Notes: generated by a model from the letters alone, not told the origin. A stretch of 64,000 nucleotides of DNA from Flagellimonas lutaonensis (GCF_000963865.1 NZ_CP011071.1:248001-312000), one strand, 5' to 3'; positions 7,627-17,578 are shown, counted from the stretch's first letter. Program-made: numbers and translations.

Positions 7627-8904
7627 ATGAAAGGAATCCAAAAAGATAAACGGGCATGGGCCTGGGTACCCCTTTTATATTTTACACAGGGCCTACCCTA
7701 TGTTGTTGTGGTGACCGTTTCGGTAATCATGTACAAAAAACTGGGCATCAGCAATGCCGATATCGGCCTGTACACCAGTTGGCTCTATTTGCCCTGGGTA
7801 TTGAAACCACTGTGGAGTCCGTTTGTGGACCTAAAAAGCACCAAACGCAATTGGTTTTTGGCCATGCAATTGCTCATTTCCATTGCCCTTTTGGGGGTGG
7901 GGCTGACCCTACCGACCAACCTCTTTTTTGTGACTACCTTAGCCTGTTTTTGGATGGCCGCTTTTGCTTCTGCCACCAATGATATTGCCTCTGACGGCTA
8001 CTATATGATAGGCCTAACAGAAAAAAAACAATCGTTTTTTGTGGGCATTCGCAGCACTTTTTACCGACTGGCCATGGTAACGGGTGAGGGCCTTATCGTA
8101 ATTCTGGCGGGCTTTTTAGAGAACCATTATGGAGATAACACCAAAGCTTGGAGCGTGACCATGACAGCCACGGCATTTTTGATGCTGGGGTTGACCATTT
8201 CCAACTTTTTTGCCGCTCCGAAATACGAATCATCGGCCAACATTGTGCTCGACAAACCAAAAGGGTTTTTAGAGGTGTTTGTGTCCTTTTTCAAAAAACC
8301 CAACATCGGTATTGCCCTGGCATTTATCCTCACCTATCGGTTGGGTGAATCACAGTTGGTGAAAATGGCGGCGCCTTTTTTGCTGGATCCCGTTGAAAAA
8401 GGCGGACTCGGTTATTCTACCGAGCAACTGGGCACCATTTTCGGCACCGTGGGGGTCATCATGCTTTCGGTCGGTGGAATTTTAGGTGGCATTCTCATCT
8501 CGCGCGACGGACTCAAAAAATGGATGTTGCCCATGATACTTTCCCTGAACGTACCGAACATCCTATATGCCATTTTGGCCCTTACCAAGACCACCAACAT
8601 AGTGGCCGTAACAACCACTGTGGTGTTCGAAAAATTTGGGTATGGCTTTGGCTTCGCTGCCTTTCTCATGTACCTCATCTACATTGCAGAGGGCAAATCA
8701 AAGACTTCACATTATGCGATCGCCACCGGTTTTATGGCATTGGGCATGATGCTGCCCGGCATGTTGAGCGGTTTTATGCAAGAATGGCTGGGTTATGGTG
8801 GATTCTTTATTTGGGTGGTCATAGCGGCACTTCCTGCCCTATTGCTGCTGCCCTTTTTAAAATATCCTGCCGATTATGGCAAAAAAGGTGTTTCCGATGC
8901 GTAA
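7627..8904 (+). CDS. AmpG-like MFS permease (PAT family)
   Basis: 425 residues, hydrophobic throughout with about twelve membrane segments. The N-terminus carries the AmpG/PAT family mark YFTQGLPYVVV, followed by LYTSWLYLPWVLKPLWSPFVD and ASATNDIASDGYY. AmpG imports GlcNAc-anhydroMurNAc muropeptides across the inner membrane by proton symport. Gene order (DigH-like before, NagZ and AnmK after) fits import of anhydro-muro-disaccharides. Substrate is inferred from neighbours. Its stop codon overlaps the next start by 8 bp, indicating translational coupling. Confidence 0.85.
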   Translation: MKGIQKDKRAWAWVPLLYFTQGLPYVVVVTVSVIMYKKLGISNADIGLYTSWLYLPWVLKPLWSPFVDLKSTKRNWFLAMQLLISIALLGVGLTLPTNLFFVTTLACFWMAAFASATNDIASDGYYMIGLTEKKQSFFVGIRSTFYRLAMVTGEGLIVILAGFLENHYGDNTKAWSVTMTATAFLMLGLTISNFFAAPKYESSANIVLDKPKGFLEVFVSFFKKPNIGIALAFILTYRLGESQLVKMAAPFLLDPVEKGGLGYSTEQLGTIFGTVGVIMLSVGGILGGILISRDGLKKWMLPMILSLNVPNILYAILALTKTTNIVAVTTTVVFEKFGYGFGFAAFLMYLIYIAEGKSKTSHYAIATGFMALGMMLPGMLSGFMQEWLGYGGFFIWVVIAALPALLLLPFLKYPADYGKKGVSDA

Positions 8905-10429
8905 CCCACTCCCCTATTCGGAAGCGGTAAAGGCACTAACCCTTGAGGAAAAAGTAGGGCAATTGTTCATGCCCGCCGCCTTTATCAATGACACAGAGGA
9001 AGAAGTACGAAAACTGGAAAAACTGATTGCAGAGCACCATATCGGAAGCATCTGCTTTTTTCACAGTCGTGCCAGTGCCGCCACGAATTTCGAGGGAAAG
9101 AAAGAGGTGGTGCACAACGAAAACAGCTATGGCCGCCTAAAAACCCTGATTGCCCGTTACCAACAAGCGGCCCAACATCCGCTGTTGGTGGCCATTGATG
9201 CAGAATGGGGCTTGGCCATGCGTATTGAAAACACCCCGCAATACCCTTACGCCATTACCTTGGGGGCCATGCAGGGCGGTTCAGATTTGGTGTTCGAGGT
9301 GGGCAAGCAGATAGCCCTCGACTGCCGCAAAGCGGGCATCCATTGGAATTTGGCCCCCGTTGTCGATATCAATTTGAATCCCGAAAATCCAGTCATTGGC
9401 TATCGCTCTTTTGGAAGCGACAAGTACCAAGTGACGCAATATGCAAAATCTTTTATGGAAGGAATGGCGAGTGCCGGCATCCTCAACTCGATCAAACACT
9501 TTCCCGGGCATGGCGATACCGCCGTGGACTCCCATCTGGGGCTTCCGAAAATAGACAAAAGTAAATTGGTACTGCATGAAAACGAACTGTTCCCTTTCAA
9601 CGAACTGATCAAAGAAGGGGTAGATTCGGTGATGGTCGGGCATTTGGCAGTACCCGCCCTTAGCAACGGCAAGGAAGCATCCGCCTCTGTATCCGAAGCA
9701 ATTATTACTGGATTTTTGAGAAAGGAATTGGGCTGGAGCGGACCGGTCATCTCCGATGCGCTCAATATGCATGCGGTCTCCAAAAGCTATACCGAAAAGG
9801 GTTTGTTGGAATACGAGGCTTTTATGGCCGGAAACGACGTACTCTGCTTTGCAGACCACGTTACAGAGGGCATTGGACAGATTATTGAAAAAGGCAACCC
9901 TGAGCAAATTGAAGCAAGCTTCGAACGCCTTTGGAAACTCAAGGAAAAAGCTTTCGCGAAAAATGTGATCGAAGGCGATTTGCAGCAAGACGAAAAATTG
10001 ATGCAAAAACTCGCCAAAGAAAGCCTTACACTGTTGAAAGGAACATCCCATACCTTGGAAAAATTCAGAACCGAGGGTTTTGGTTTGGTTGAAATAGGCA
10101 AAACGGACAACCTTTTTTCAGAACAACTTTTGGCGCAACAAAAGAACACTACAAATGTCGTTTTGGCGCTTTTTCCCCGACAGGTGAAACCAAAAAACAA
10201 TTTTGGTTTTTCAGATTCTGAGTTACAGACAATTTCCAATGTCCTAGCACAGAAAAACACCGCACTCTATCTTTTTGGCAATCCGTTTGTCTTGAACTTG
10301 CTCGACTGGCAGCAAGCAAAAGCGGTGGTTGTTGCCTACCAAGATTTTAAGGTGTTTCAAGAGAACGCCCTACAACATTTCTTGGGCAACCTAGAAGCCA
10401 AAGGACAACTTCCGGTAACCATAAAGTAA
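8897..10429 (+). CDS. nagZ: NagZ-like beta-N-acetylhexosaminidase (GH3)
   Basis: 510 residues from the ATG at 8897, chosen because it overlaps the upstream stop by 8 bp; an in-frame ATG at 8876 would add seven residues. No signal peptide is seen, so it should act in the cytoplasm. GH3 marks: the NagZ loop KHFPGHGDT (200-208) with the Asp211-Ser-His213 catalytic dyad that NagZ uses as acid/base, and nucleophile Asp287 in ISDALNM. It removes the non-reducing GlcNAc from GlcNAc-anhydroMurNAc. About 150 C-terminal residues beyond the barrel form an extra domain lacking in the short E. coli enzyme. anmK follows after 2 bp. Confidence 0.9.
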   Translation: MRNPLPYSEAVKALTLEEKVGQLFMPAAFINDTEEEVRKLEKLIAEHHIGSICFFHSRASAATNFEGKKEVVHNENSYGRLKTLIARYQQAAQHPLLVAIDAEWGLAMRIENTPQYPYAITLGAMQGGSDLVFEVGKQIALDCRKAGIHWNLAPVVDINLNPENPVIGYRSFGSDKYQVTQYAKSFMEGMASAGILNSIKHFPGHGDTAVDSHLGLPKIDKSKLVLHENELFPFNELIKEGVDSVMVGHLAVPALSNGKEASASVSEAIITGFLRKELGWSGPVISDALNMHAVSKSYTEKGLLEYEAFMAGNDVLCFADHVTEGIGQIIEKGNPEQIEASFERLWKLKEKAFAKNVIEGDLQQDEKLMQKLAKESLTLLKGTSHTLEKFRTEGFGLVEIGKTDNLFSEQLLAQQKNTTNVVLALFPRQVKPKNNFGFSDSELQTISNVLAQKNTALYLFGNPFVLNLLDWQQAKAVVVAYQDFKVFQENALQHFLGNLEAKGQLPVTIK

Positions 10430-10431
10430 CG

Positions 10432-11517
10432 ATGATGAGCAAGGTGTATCAAGTTTTGGGAATGATGTCGGGCACCTCGTTGGACGGACTCGATCTGGCG
10501 CACTGTCAAATTTGGAAAGAAGGGGAAAATTGGCACTTTGAACTCCATGAGTGCAAAACCATTGGCTACAGTGCCGACATGTACGAGAAGTTGAAGAATG
10601 CCATCCACCTTTCAGAAAAAGAGCATGACCAACTTCACGCAGTGTACGGACACTGGCTGGGCCAACAGGCAAAGATGTTTCTTGAAGAAAACCGTTTAAA
10701 GGTTGACTTTATAGCCAGCCATGGGCATACCTCGCACCACCGTCCCGATGAGGGGATCACCTTTCAACTGGGAGATGGCCAAGTGCTGGCCAATGTGTCG
10801 AAAGAAAAAGTGGTCTGTGACTTCCGTTCACTCGATGTAACCCTTGGCGGCCAAGGGGCGCCCTTGGTGCCCATTGGTGATGAACTGCTTTTTTCCGATT
10901 ATGGGTTTTGCCTCAATTTAGGGGGTATCAGCAATATTTCCTTCCGGAAGGATGGCAAACGCATCGCCTATGATATTGGTATGGCCAACATGCCCCTCAA
11001 TTATCTCACCGAGAAAATAGGGATGAAATACGATAAAGGGGGGCAACTTGCCAGGTCAGGAAAAATAGTGCCCCAACTTTTGTCAAAACTCAATGCGTTG
11101 GAATATTATCGTCAACCGTATCCCAAATCAACCGGCTATGAATGGTTTTCTGAAAAAGTGGCTCCTCTTTTAGATAATTCAAGGGCATCTGCCGAAGACC
11201 TGTTGCATACAGTGATCCGACACAACTGTGGGCAGATTTCACTGGCCATGCGAAAAGAACGTTCAAAAACCAATGGCAAAATGCTCGTTACGGGGGGCGG
11301 GGCCTTAAATGGTTTCTTTGTGGAAACGCTGCAACAAGAACTCGGGAACGACTGCACCATCCATATACCGTCAAAAAAAATAATAGAATACAAAGAAGCA
11401 TTAGTGTTTGCGCTGATGGGCGTACTGCGTCTTGAAAACCAAATCAATGTGCTGGGTTCGGTAACCGGTGCAAAGCGGGACTCGTGCAGCGGGGTGGTGT
11501 TTCGGCCCCAGGAATGA
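10432..11517 (+). CDS. anmK: anhydro-N-acetylmuramic acid kinase
   Basis: 361 residues; the start is ATGATG, so either Met is possible. AnmK hydrates and phosphorylates 1,6-anhydroMurNAc to MurNAc-6-phosphate in the cytoplasm, feeding MurQ (2321-3136). Seen: the ATP-loop GMMSGTSLDGLDLA near the N-terminus, SHGHTSHHRPD, GDGQVLA, the active-site stretch CDFRSLDVTLGGQGAPLVP, LNLGGISN and the second phosphate motif VTGGGALNGFF. It is the last gene of the plus-strand recycling operon and converges on a drug exporter with only 7 bp between them, leaving no room for a classical terminator. Confidence 0.95.
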   Translation: MMSKVYQVLGMMSGTSLDGLDLAHCQIWKEGENWHFELHECKTIGYSADMYEKLKNAIHLSEKEHDQLHAVYGHWLGQQAKMFLEENRLKVDFIASHGHTSHHRPDEGITFQLGDGQVLANVSKEKVVCDFRSLDVTLGGQGAPLVPIGDELLFSDYGFCLNLGGISNISFRKDGKRIAYDIGMANMPLNYLTEKIGMKYDKGGQLARSGKIVPQLLSKLNALEYYRQPYPKSTGYEWFSEKVAPLLDNSRASAEDLLHTVIRHNCGQISLAMRKERSKTNGKMLVTGGGALNGFFVETLQQELGNDCTIHIPSKKIIEYKEALVFALMGVLRLENQINVLGSVTGAKRDSCSGVVFRPQE

Positions 11518-11524
11518 AACAATC

Positions 11525-12736
11525 CTAAAACGTTTCCAATGCCTTCCATGGCTTACTGACCAAAAGAAAGACAACCAATGACAGTAATCCGCAAATAGCC
11601 AATCCCACAAAAAGGGGTAACACCCTGTCATCAACAAAACCACCGATAATGGTGGCGATGGGTATGGCGATCACCGTGGAAAAAAAACCGTTGATGGCGG
11701 CCCCGATACCGGCAATATGGCCTATGGGTTCCATGGCGATGGAACGAAAGTTTCCCCACATAAATCCGAGACAGAAAAACTGCAACGATAGAAAAGTGAC
11801 CAAAACAACTACGTTGGGATTGGTCGAGTTCCAGAACAAAAGCACGTAGAACAGCGCTACGGAGCAAAAAGTGGCCAATGCCATGAACGACAACCGTCGC
11901 ATGCCGAAACGAAGCACCAGTGTACCATTAAAAAATGTTGACAAACCTATGGAAATCGCCAAACCGGCAAAGATGTACGGAAAAGCTTCCTTCAATCCGT
12001 ATTGATCCTCAAAAATGTATTGTGAGGCACTGAGATATACCAAGAAAGAGCCCGTTACCAAACCTGAAATAATGGTAAAGGCAACGGTTTCCTTATATCG
12101 CAACAATTCCTTGAAACCGTCGATAAAAAGATGGTTGGAAAAGGGAATCTTGTATTGGGGCCGTAAGGTCTCTGGTTGGCGTTTCCAAAACCAAATGCCT
12201 ACCACTATGGTCAAAATCAACTGTAGATAGAAAATGGCCTGCCAATGGGCAACATCCAATATCAACTGCCCCACCATTGGGGCCACCACCGGCACCAAAA
12301 TGAAAAAGGCCGTTACGAACGACATGACCCGTGCCATCAAATCGCCCTTGTACATATCGCGGATGATGGAAATGGAAATGGTTCTGGCCGATGACAGTCC
12401 GATACCCTGCAATATGCGCCCAGCGACCATCCATTCAAGGTTTGGGGCCGCCAGACAAATGATACTTGCCACCACAAACACCATAATGCCGAGATACACA
12501 ATGGGTTTTCGACCGTAAGAATCAGAGAGTGGACCAAAGAACAACTGCCCCACGCCCAGACCCAAGAAAATCATGGTGATCAACAACTGGTTGTCGGTTG
12601 GGTCGAAACTGTTGATGGATGCCCCAATATCGGGTATGGCGGGCAACAAGGTATCTATGGACAATGCTACGATGGACATTAAAGCGGCCATCAATGCCAT
12701 AAATTCAAAGCTGGGCTTGGGAGTCTCGTTTTGCAT
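11525..12736 (-). CDS. Bcr/CflA-family multidrug efflux MFS transporter
   Basis: 403 residues with about twelve membrane segments. Family marks: SIDTLLPAIPDIG in the first helix, the MFS motif GPLSDSYGRKPI after helix 2, LQGIGLSSARTISISIIRDMY and PVVAPMVGQLI (motif C-like proline-rich helix 5). Members export drugs such as bicyclomycin, sulfonamides or peptides by proton antiport; the substrate here is unknown. It is a single gene, converging on anmK, with its own promoter whose -7 box ends 4 bp before the ATG. Confidence 0.85.
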   Translation of the reverse strand: MQNETPKPSFEFMALMAALMSIVALSIDTLLPAIPDIGASINSFDPTDNQLLITMIFLGLGVGQLFFGPLSDSYGRKPIVYLGIMVFVVASIICLAAPNLEWMVAGRILQGIGLSSARTISISIIRDMYKGDLMARVMSFVTAFFILVPVVAPMVGQLILDVAHWQAIFYLQLILTIVVGIWFWKRQPETLRPQYKIPFSNHLFIDGFKELLRYKETVAFTIISGLVTGSFLVYLSASQYIFEDQYGLKEAFPYIFAGLAISIGLSTFFNGTLVLRFGMRRLSFMALATFCSVALFYVLLFWNSTNPNVVVLVTFLSLQFFCLGFMWGNFRSIAMEPIGHIAGIGAAINGFFSTVIAIPIATIIGGFVDDRVLPLFVGLAICGLLSLVVFLLVSKPWKALETF

Positions 12737-12740
12737 TTGG

Positions 12741-12748
12741 CAAAAGTA
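12741..12748 (-). promoter_or_regulatory. -7 box (TACTTTTG) of the Bcr/CflA gene, predicting a leaderless mRNA
   Basis: The minus strand reads TACTTTTG, an exact TAnnTTTG match, ending four bases before the ATG at 12736. With transcription beginning about four bases after the box, the mRNA would start at or next to the start codon. Confidence 0.5.
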
Positions 12749-12812
12749 GGAAGCGCTTTTTTACCAACCGCTCTTCGATAACATTTTTACGATGCCCAAA
12801 AATCAATGAGTT

Positions 12813-12923
12813 GTCATTCTGAGCCTGAGCGGAGCGAAGGGGAAGAATCCTTACAAGGGAACAGGTTTCTAAAAGGCTCTTATTTAAAGATTCTTCGCTT
12901 CGTTGCTCTTCGCTCAGAATGAC
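12813..12923. repeat. interspersed inverted-repeat element with GTCATTCTGAG ends
   Basis: The segment begins GTCATTCTGAG and ends CTCAGAATGAC, and the inner arms also pair in part (GCGGAGCGAAG... against CTTCGCTTCG..., GAAGAATCC against AGATTCTTC). It can fold as one long imperfect hairpin. Elements with these ends recur in intergenic DNA of many Bacteroidota genomes and resemble REP/MITE-type non-coding repeats. It lies between the Bcr/CflA gene and the carboxylase operon, so it could also act as a terminator or transcript stabiliser for its neighbours. Confidence 0.65.
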
Positions 12924-12937
12924 AGAAAAGAACATTA

Positions 12938-14485
12938 CTACAAAGGTATATTCCCATGCTTCTTTTTAGGGGGCTTCACCTTTTTCTTCTCTAACATGGC
13001 AAAGGCCTTTATCAATTTACGGCGTGTGTTCTCAGGTAAAATCACCTCATCGATAAACCCACGGCGGGCCGCCCGATAAGGGTTGGCAAACTTTTCGGCA
13101 TACTCGGCCTCTTTTTCTTTCAGTTTGGCCTCTGGGTCTTCGGCAGCGGCAATCTCCCGCCTAAAAATGATTTCACTGGCCCCTTTGGCGCCCATTACCG
13201 CAATCTCTGCCGTGGGCCATGCAAAGTTAAAGTCCGCACCAATGTGCTTTGAGTTCATCACGTCATAGGCACCTCCATAGGCCTTTCTGGTAATCACGGT
13301 AACCCGCGGAACGGTTGCCTCACTGAGGGCGTACAACAGTTTTGCCCCGTGGTTGATGATACCGTTCCACTCTTGATCGGTGCCAGGCAAGAACCCAGGC
13401 ACATCGACCAATACCAACAACGGAATATTGAACGCATCACAGAACCGTGTAAACCGGGCCGCCTTTGTCGAGCTCTTTACCCCCAGCACCCCTGCCAAAA
13501 ACATAGGCTGATTGGCAATGACCCCGATACTTCTACCCGCCAAACGGGCAAAGCCCACAATAATGTTCTCGGCATACTCTTTATGGATTTCATAGAAGGA
13601 CTCCCCGTCAATAATGCCCTCGATAACCGCATGCATGTCGTACGGTTTGTTGGGGTTGTCTGGCACAATGTTCCTAAGTTGTTCACGAATTTCATCACCT
13701 AGCTCGTACTGAAGCTTTTTGGCGGTTTCCCTATTGTTCTGCGGTAAATACTCCAACAGTTTTTTGATGTCCTCCAAACAAGCGGCATCGTTCGGAGAGG
13801 TCTTATGGGCCACCCCTGATTTGGTGGCATGCGTGCTCGCACCACCTAATTCTTCTGAGGTCACCTCCTCATTGGTCACCGTTTTAACCACGTTAGGCCC
13901 CGTTACGAACATATAACTGGTCTGCTCGACCATGATGATAAAATCTGTCATGGCGGGCGAATAAACCGCACCCCCCGCACAAGGCCCCATGATGGCAGAG
14001 ATTTGCGGAATCACCCCCGAAGCCTGTACGTTTCTATAAAAAATATCGGCATAGCCGCCCAGCGATTTCACTCCCTCTTGAATTCGTGCGCCGCCCGAAT
14101 CGTTCAAACCAATGACGGGCGCGCCCACCTTCATGGCAAGGTCCATCACCTTACAGATTTTTTCGGCATGGGTCTCTGACAAAGCCCCGCCAAAAACCGT
14201 AAAGTCTTGTGCATACACATAGACCAATCGCCCGTTGATGGTTCCATAACCGGTGACCACCCCATCACCAAAATAGATTTCCTTGTCCATTCCGAAATCT
14301 GTCGTGCGGTGGGTGACCAAAATGCCCATTTCTTCAAACGAGCCTTCATCGAGCAGGTACTCAATTCGCTCGCGGGCGGTCAATTTATTTTTTGCATGCT
14401 GTTTTTCGATACGCTTTTCGCCACCGCCCAAATGGGCTTGGGCAATTCTATCTTGTAATTTCTTGATTTTGGAATCCATCGACAT
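12938..14485 (-). CDS. acyl-CoA carboxylase carboxyltransferase subunit (propionyl-CoA carboxylase beta type)
   Basis: 515 residues, the usual PccB/AccD5 length. It transfers carboxyl from biotin to an acyl-CoA, most likely propionyl-CoA giving methylmalonyl-CoA. Seen: [20 protein letters not shown] near the N-terminus, the first oxyanion loop [24 protein letters not shown], and in the C-terminal half [13 protein letters not shown] and [14 protein letters not shown]-type sequence. The end KKKHGNIPL is typical of the family. It is the last gene of a three-gene operon; its start shares one base with the stop of the biotin carboxylase. Substrate is inferred from family and from the methylmalonyl-CoA mutase subunit nearby. 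Confidence 0.9.
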   Translation of the reverse strand: MSMDSKIKKLQDRIAQAHLGGGEKRIEKQHAKNKLTARERIEYLLDEGSFEEMGILVTHRTTDFGMDKEIYFGDGVVTGYGTINGRLVYVYAQDFTVFGGALSETHAEKICKVMDLAMKVGAPVIGLNDSGGARIQEGVKSLGGYADIFYRNVQASGVIPQISAIMGPCAGGAVYSPAMTDFIIMVEQTSYMFVTGPNVVKTVTNEEVTSEELGGASTHATKSGVAHKTSPNDAACLEDIKKLLEYLPQNNRETAKKLQYELGDEIREQLRNIVPDNPNKPYDMHAVIEGIIDGESFYEIHKEYAENIIVGFARLAGRSIGVIANQPMFLAGVLGVKSSTKAARFTRFCDAFNIPLLVLVDVPGFLPGTDQEWNGIINHGAKLLYALSEATVPRVTVITRKAYGGAYDVMNSKHIGADFNFAWPTAEIAVMGAKGASEIIFRREIAAAEDPEAKLKEKEAEYAEKFANPYRAARRGFIDEVILPENTRRKLIKAFAMLEKKKVKPPKKKHGNIPL

Positions 14486-15927
14486 CAGTTTGTTGGAATT
14501 CTTAGTTGTATTTTATCTTCGAAATAGGTCTTGAGGGCCATCATTGCTGCAATTTTTGTCTCTTCTTCTTTATTTTTTTGGATGGCCTCGGGTGAATAAT
14601 AATTCTTTACAAAATGGGTGTCAAACTTGCCTGACCTAAAAGCTTCGTGCTGCATGACAAAAGCCCCGAACGGAAGCGTGGTCTGTATCCCTTCGACCTC
14701 ATAGGCCTCAATGGCCTGGACCATAAGCGCTATGGACTCTTCCCTTGTTTTTCCGTAGGTGATCAATTTGGCCAACATGGGGTCGTAATAGATGGGGATG
14801 TCCATGCCCTCTTCAAAACCGTTATCGACCCTTATCCCCTCACCTACTGGAATTCGGTACCGTTGCAATCTGCCGACACTGGGCAAGAAATCATTCAAGG
14901 GATCTTCGGCATACACCCGAAGTTCCATTGCATGGCCATTGATTTTAAGGTCTTCCTGTTTGATATCGAGCTTTTCGCCTCGCGCGACCTTGATCTGTAG
15001 TTCGACTAGATCGACCCCAGAAATCAATTCAGATACGGGGTGTTCGACCTGTAGGCGGGTGTTCATCTCCAAGAAATAGAAATTGAGGTCGGCATCCATC
15101 AGAAATTCTACCGTGCCCGCCCCCACGTAATCACAGGCTTTGGCCACTTTGGTCGCAGCAATGCCCATTTTTTTTCTTAATTCGGGGGTCAATATCGATG
15201 AGGGCGCCTCTTCGACCACCTTCTGGTGCCGACGCTGAATGCTGCATTCCCGCTCAAAAAAATGGAGGATGTTACCGTGGGTATCGGCCATCACCTGAAT
15301 TTCAATGTGACGCGGTGAGGTAACATATTTTTCAATAAAGACCGAACCATCGCCAAAGGCCGAAGTTGCCTCGCTGATGGCCCGTGTCATCTGCGGTTCA
15401 AGGTTCTCTTCGCGGTCAACGATGCGCATCCCCTTGCCACCGCCACCGGCCGAAGCCTTTATCAAAACCGGAAAACCGATTTCTTTTGCTATTTCATGGG
15501 CTTTGTCGACATCGGTAATGGCCTCGTCGATACCGGGTACCATGGGAATGTCATATTTTTTAACGGCTTCCTTGGCGGCCAACTTGCTTCCCATCACTCG
15601 GATGGCATGCGATTTGGGCCCGATAAAGGTGATACCGTTCTTTTCAACCGCCTCGGCAAAATCGGCGTTCTCGCTCAAAAATCCGTACCCGGGGTGAATA
15701 CCGTCGACATCCAACTCTTTGGCTATCTCGATTATTTTGTCTCCCAGCAAATAGGACTGGTTAGAGGGTGGCGGACCGATACAGACCGCTTCATCGGCAA
15801 AACGAACGTGTGGAGCGTTACGGTCGGCTTCCGAAAAGACGGCAACGGTTTTTATGCCCATCTTTTTGGCCGTTTTCATGACCCTGATGGCAATCTCGCC
15901 CCGATTGGCAATCAAAATTTTGTCCAT
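14485..15927 (-). CDS. biotin carboxylase subunit of acyl-CoA carboxylase
   Basis: 480 residues. ATP-grasp enzyme that carboxylates the biotin of the carrier protein. Motifs in order: [14 protein letters not shown] (3-16), [16 protein letters not shown], the glycine-rich ATP loop [48 protein letters not shown] and [11 protein letters not shown]-type C-terminal sequence. It lacks a fused biotinyl domain, which is supplied by the separate upstream gene (6 bp away). Together the three genes give a split acyl-CoA carboxylase of the bacterial propionyl-CoA carboxylase type. Confidence 0.92.
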   Translation of the reverse strand: MDKILIANRGEIAIRVMKTAKKMGIKTVAVFSEADRNAPHVRFADEAVCIGPPPSNQSYLLGDKIIEIAKELDVDGIHPGYGFLSENADFAEAVEKNGITFIGPKSHAIRVMGSKLAAKEAVKKYDIPMVPGIDEAITDVDKAHEIAKEIGFPVLIKASAGGGGKGMRIVDREENLEPQMTRAISEATSAFGDGSVFIEKYVTSPRHIEIQVMADTHGNILHFFERECSIQRRHQKVVEEAPSSILTPELRKKMGIAATKVAKACDYVGAGTVEFLMDADLNFYFLEMNTRLQVEHPVSELISGVDLVELQIKVARGEKLDIKQEDLKINGHAMELRVYAEDPLNDFLPSVGRLQRYRIPVGEGIRVDNGFEEGMDIPIYYDPMLAKLITYGKTREESIALMVQAIEAYEVEGIQTTLPFGAFVMQHEAFRSGKFDTHFVKNYYSPEAIQKNKEEETKIAAMMALKTYFEDKIQLRIPTN

Positions 15928-15933
15928 ATAACA

Positions 15934-16422
15934 TCAATCTTCAAAAGTGATCAAAACTGTTTTCTTTTCAACGGCTTGCCCTTGCTTGACCATTATTTTT
16001 TTGATGGTGCCGTCACGCGGTGAGGTGATTACATTTTCCATCTTCATGGCCTCCAAAATCAATAGGTTGTCGCCCTCTTTGACCTCTTGTCCGTTCTTAA
16101 CGGATACTTCTAAGATCAGTCCGGGCATGGGCGCCTCGATCTTATAGACTTTGGCACCCGACCCCACGGCAAAGCCCATGTCTTTGATGAGGCCATCCAA
16201 CGGATTTTCAATATCGACCGTGTATACACTGCCGTTTACCCTAAACCTGTAGGTTTTGTTGATATAGTCGCTAGATTCTAAAACCAGGTGGTACGACTTG
16301 CTGTTTTCCAACAAATGGTACGATTTGTCTTTTGTCTTTACGACATCCAAAGCGGAGAGGTCACTATCGGAAAGTTGAAATTCGTACTGGTCGTTGACTT
16401 TTAGTTTATGAGGTTTTCCCAT
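15934..16422 (-). CDS. biotin carboxyl carrier protein of the acyl-CoA carboxylase
   Basis: 162 residues. The C-terminal ~75 residues are a biotinyl/lipoyl domain with APMPGLILEV and the biotinylation site EAMKMEN, where Lys127 would carry biotin. The N-terminal ~85 residues form a small beta-rich region of the sort that docks carrier proteins on the carboxylase. It is the first gene of the operon carrier-carboxylase-transferase. No exact TAnnTTTG box was found in the short upstream region shared with divergent udk. Confidence 0.9.
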   Translation of the reverse strand: MGKPHKLKVNDQYEFQLSDSDLSALDVVKTKDKSYHLLENSKSYHLVLESSDYINKTYRFRVNGSVYTVDIENPLDGLIKDMGFAVGSGAKVYKIEAPMPGLILEVSVKNGQEVKEGDNLLILEAMKMENVITSPRDGTIKKIMVKQGQAVEKKTVLITFED

Positions 16423-16593
16423 TTAAATAGGCGCTAATTAGGTTGCTTAAATATACAATCATAAAACGAGCCGTAAAACTAATAGGTCACGATCTATGAT
16501 TATATGAATTCTGTCATGTTTTGAAAATTGTTTTTGTGGTATCTATGCCCATAGATTCAAAGTACGCATAAAGTGCAGCTGCCCGTATTTTGT

Positions 16594-16601
16594 TACTTTT
16601 G
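16594..16601 (+). promoter_or_regulatory. -7 box (TACTTTTG) for udk
   Basis: Exact TAnnTTTG match 17 bp before the udk ATG at 16619, predicting a leader of about a dozen bases. Confidence 0.5.
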
Positions 16602-16618
16602 GATTAAATTTTTCAACT

Positions 16619-17227
16619 ATGCTCGTTATTGGTATCGCCGGTGGAACAGGATGTGGAAAGACGACCGTTGTCAAACAGATTGTCGATGAATTGCCCAAAA
16701 ACCAAGTGGTGGTCATCTCTCAAGACTCCTACTACAAAGACCTTTCGCACTTGACCAAAGAAGAGCGCGGGCAGGTGAATTTTGACCATCCGAATTCCAT
16801 TGATTTTGATTTACTGATCGACCATGTAAAGTCACTGAAAAAGGGAGAACCCATTGAAATTCCTGTCTATTCGTTTGTTGAAGAGACACGAATGCCCGAA
16901 ACCGTTACTGCCGAACCCCGCGAAGTGGTGATCGTTGAAGGTATTTTGGTGTTGAGCAACCCTGCGCTGCGCGAACTGTTCGATATAAAGATCTACGTGC
17001 ACGCCGATTCTGACGAACGATTGATCCGAAGGCTTCAACGGGATATTAAAGAAAGGGGGCACGATCTGGAAAAGGTGCTGCACCGTTACCAAACCGCTGT
17101 AAAGCCCATGCACAACCAGTTTATTGAGCCCTCAAAAGAGTTTGCCGACATCATCATACCCAACAACCATTACAATACGGTGGCCGTCGACATGGTTCGC
17201 ACCATAATCAACAACAAATTGGCATGA
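16619..17227 (+). CDS. udk: uridine kinase
   Basis: 202 residues. Phosphorylates uridine and cytidine with ATP or GTP in pyrimidine salvage. Seen: Walker A GIAGGTGCGKTT (about 5-16), the nucleoside-binding ISQDSYYKDLSHL and NFDHPNSIDFDLL, the substrate loop PVYSF, VIVEGILV and the lid YVHADSDERLIRRLQRDI. Length and motifs match the bacterial Udk family closely. The stop overlaps the next start by 4 bp, so the septum gene is translationally coupled. Confidence 0.95.
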   Translation: MLVIGIAGGTGCGKTTVVKQIVDELPKNQVVVISQDSYYKDLSHLTKEERGQVNFDHPNSIDFDLLIDHVKSLKKGEPIEIPVYSFVEETRMPETVTAEPREVVIVEGILVLSNPALRELFDIKIYVHADSDERLIRRLQRDIKERGHDLEKVLHRYQTAVKPMHNQFIEPSKEFADIIIPNNHYNTVAVDMVRTIINNKLA

Positions 17228-17571
17228 TCATGGGCTGGAAAAAATTAAAGGAAAAAAAATGGTTCAAGTTCTTTACGAACACCTACATTCTGGTGTTGAC
17301 CATTTTTGTGGTGTGGATGGCCTTTTTTGACACCAATTCACTGTTGATCCACCACGAGCTCAACCAAGAAATAAAAAAACTTGAGCGACAGAAACAATTT
17401 TTGGAAGCAGAGATTGCCAAAGATAGAGAGGTATTGAAGAAATTGTCGAGCGATGACGAACTCGAAAAATATGCCCGCGAGAAATACTATATGCAAAAAG
17501 AAGGTGAGGAAATCTTTTTGATCGAATACGAGGATAGCCTGAAGAACAGCAAGGGTAAAACTAAAGATTGA
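17224..17571 (+). CDS. DivIC/FtsB-like septum formation initiator
   Basis: 115 residues. One membrane span (about 18-36, after a basic N-terminus), then a coiled coil (about 40-85, LLIHHELNQEIKKLERQKQ...) and the family ending EKYAREKYYMQKEGEEIFLIEY. FtsB/DivIC proteins link the divisome through FtsL/FtsQ. The start ATGATCATG allows initiation at 17224 or 17230. Gene order udk, ftsB-like, methylmalonyl-CoA mutase subunit is common in Flavobacteriaceae. Confidence 0.85.
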   Translation: MIMGWKKLKEKKWFKFFTNTYILVLTIFVVWMAFFDTNSLLIHHELNQEIKKLERQKQFLEAEIAKDREVLKKLSSDDELEKYAREKYYMQKEGEEIFLIEYEDSLKNSKGKTKD

Positions 17572-17578
17572 AAGTGCC

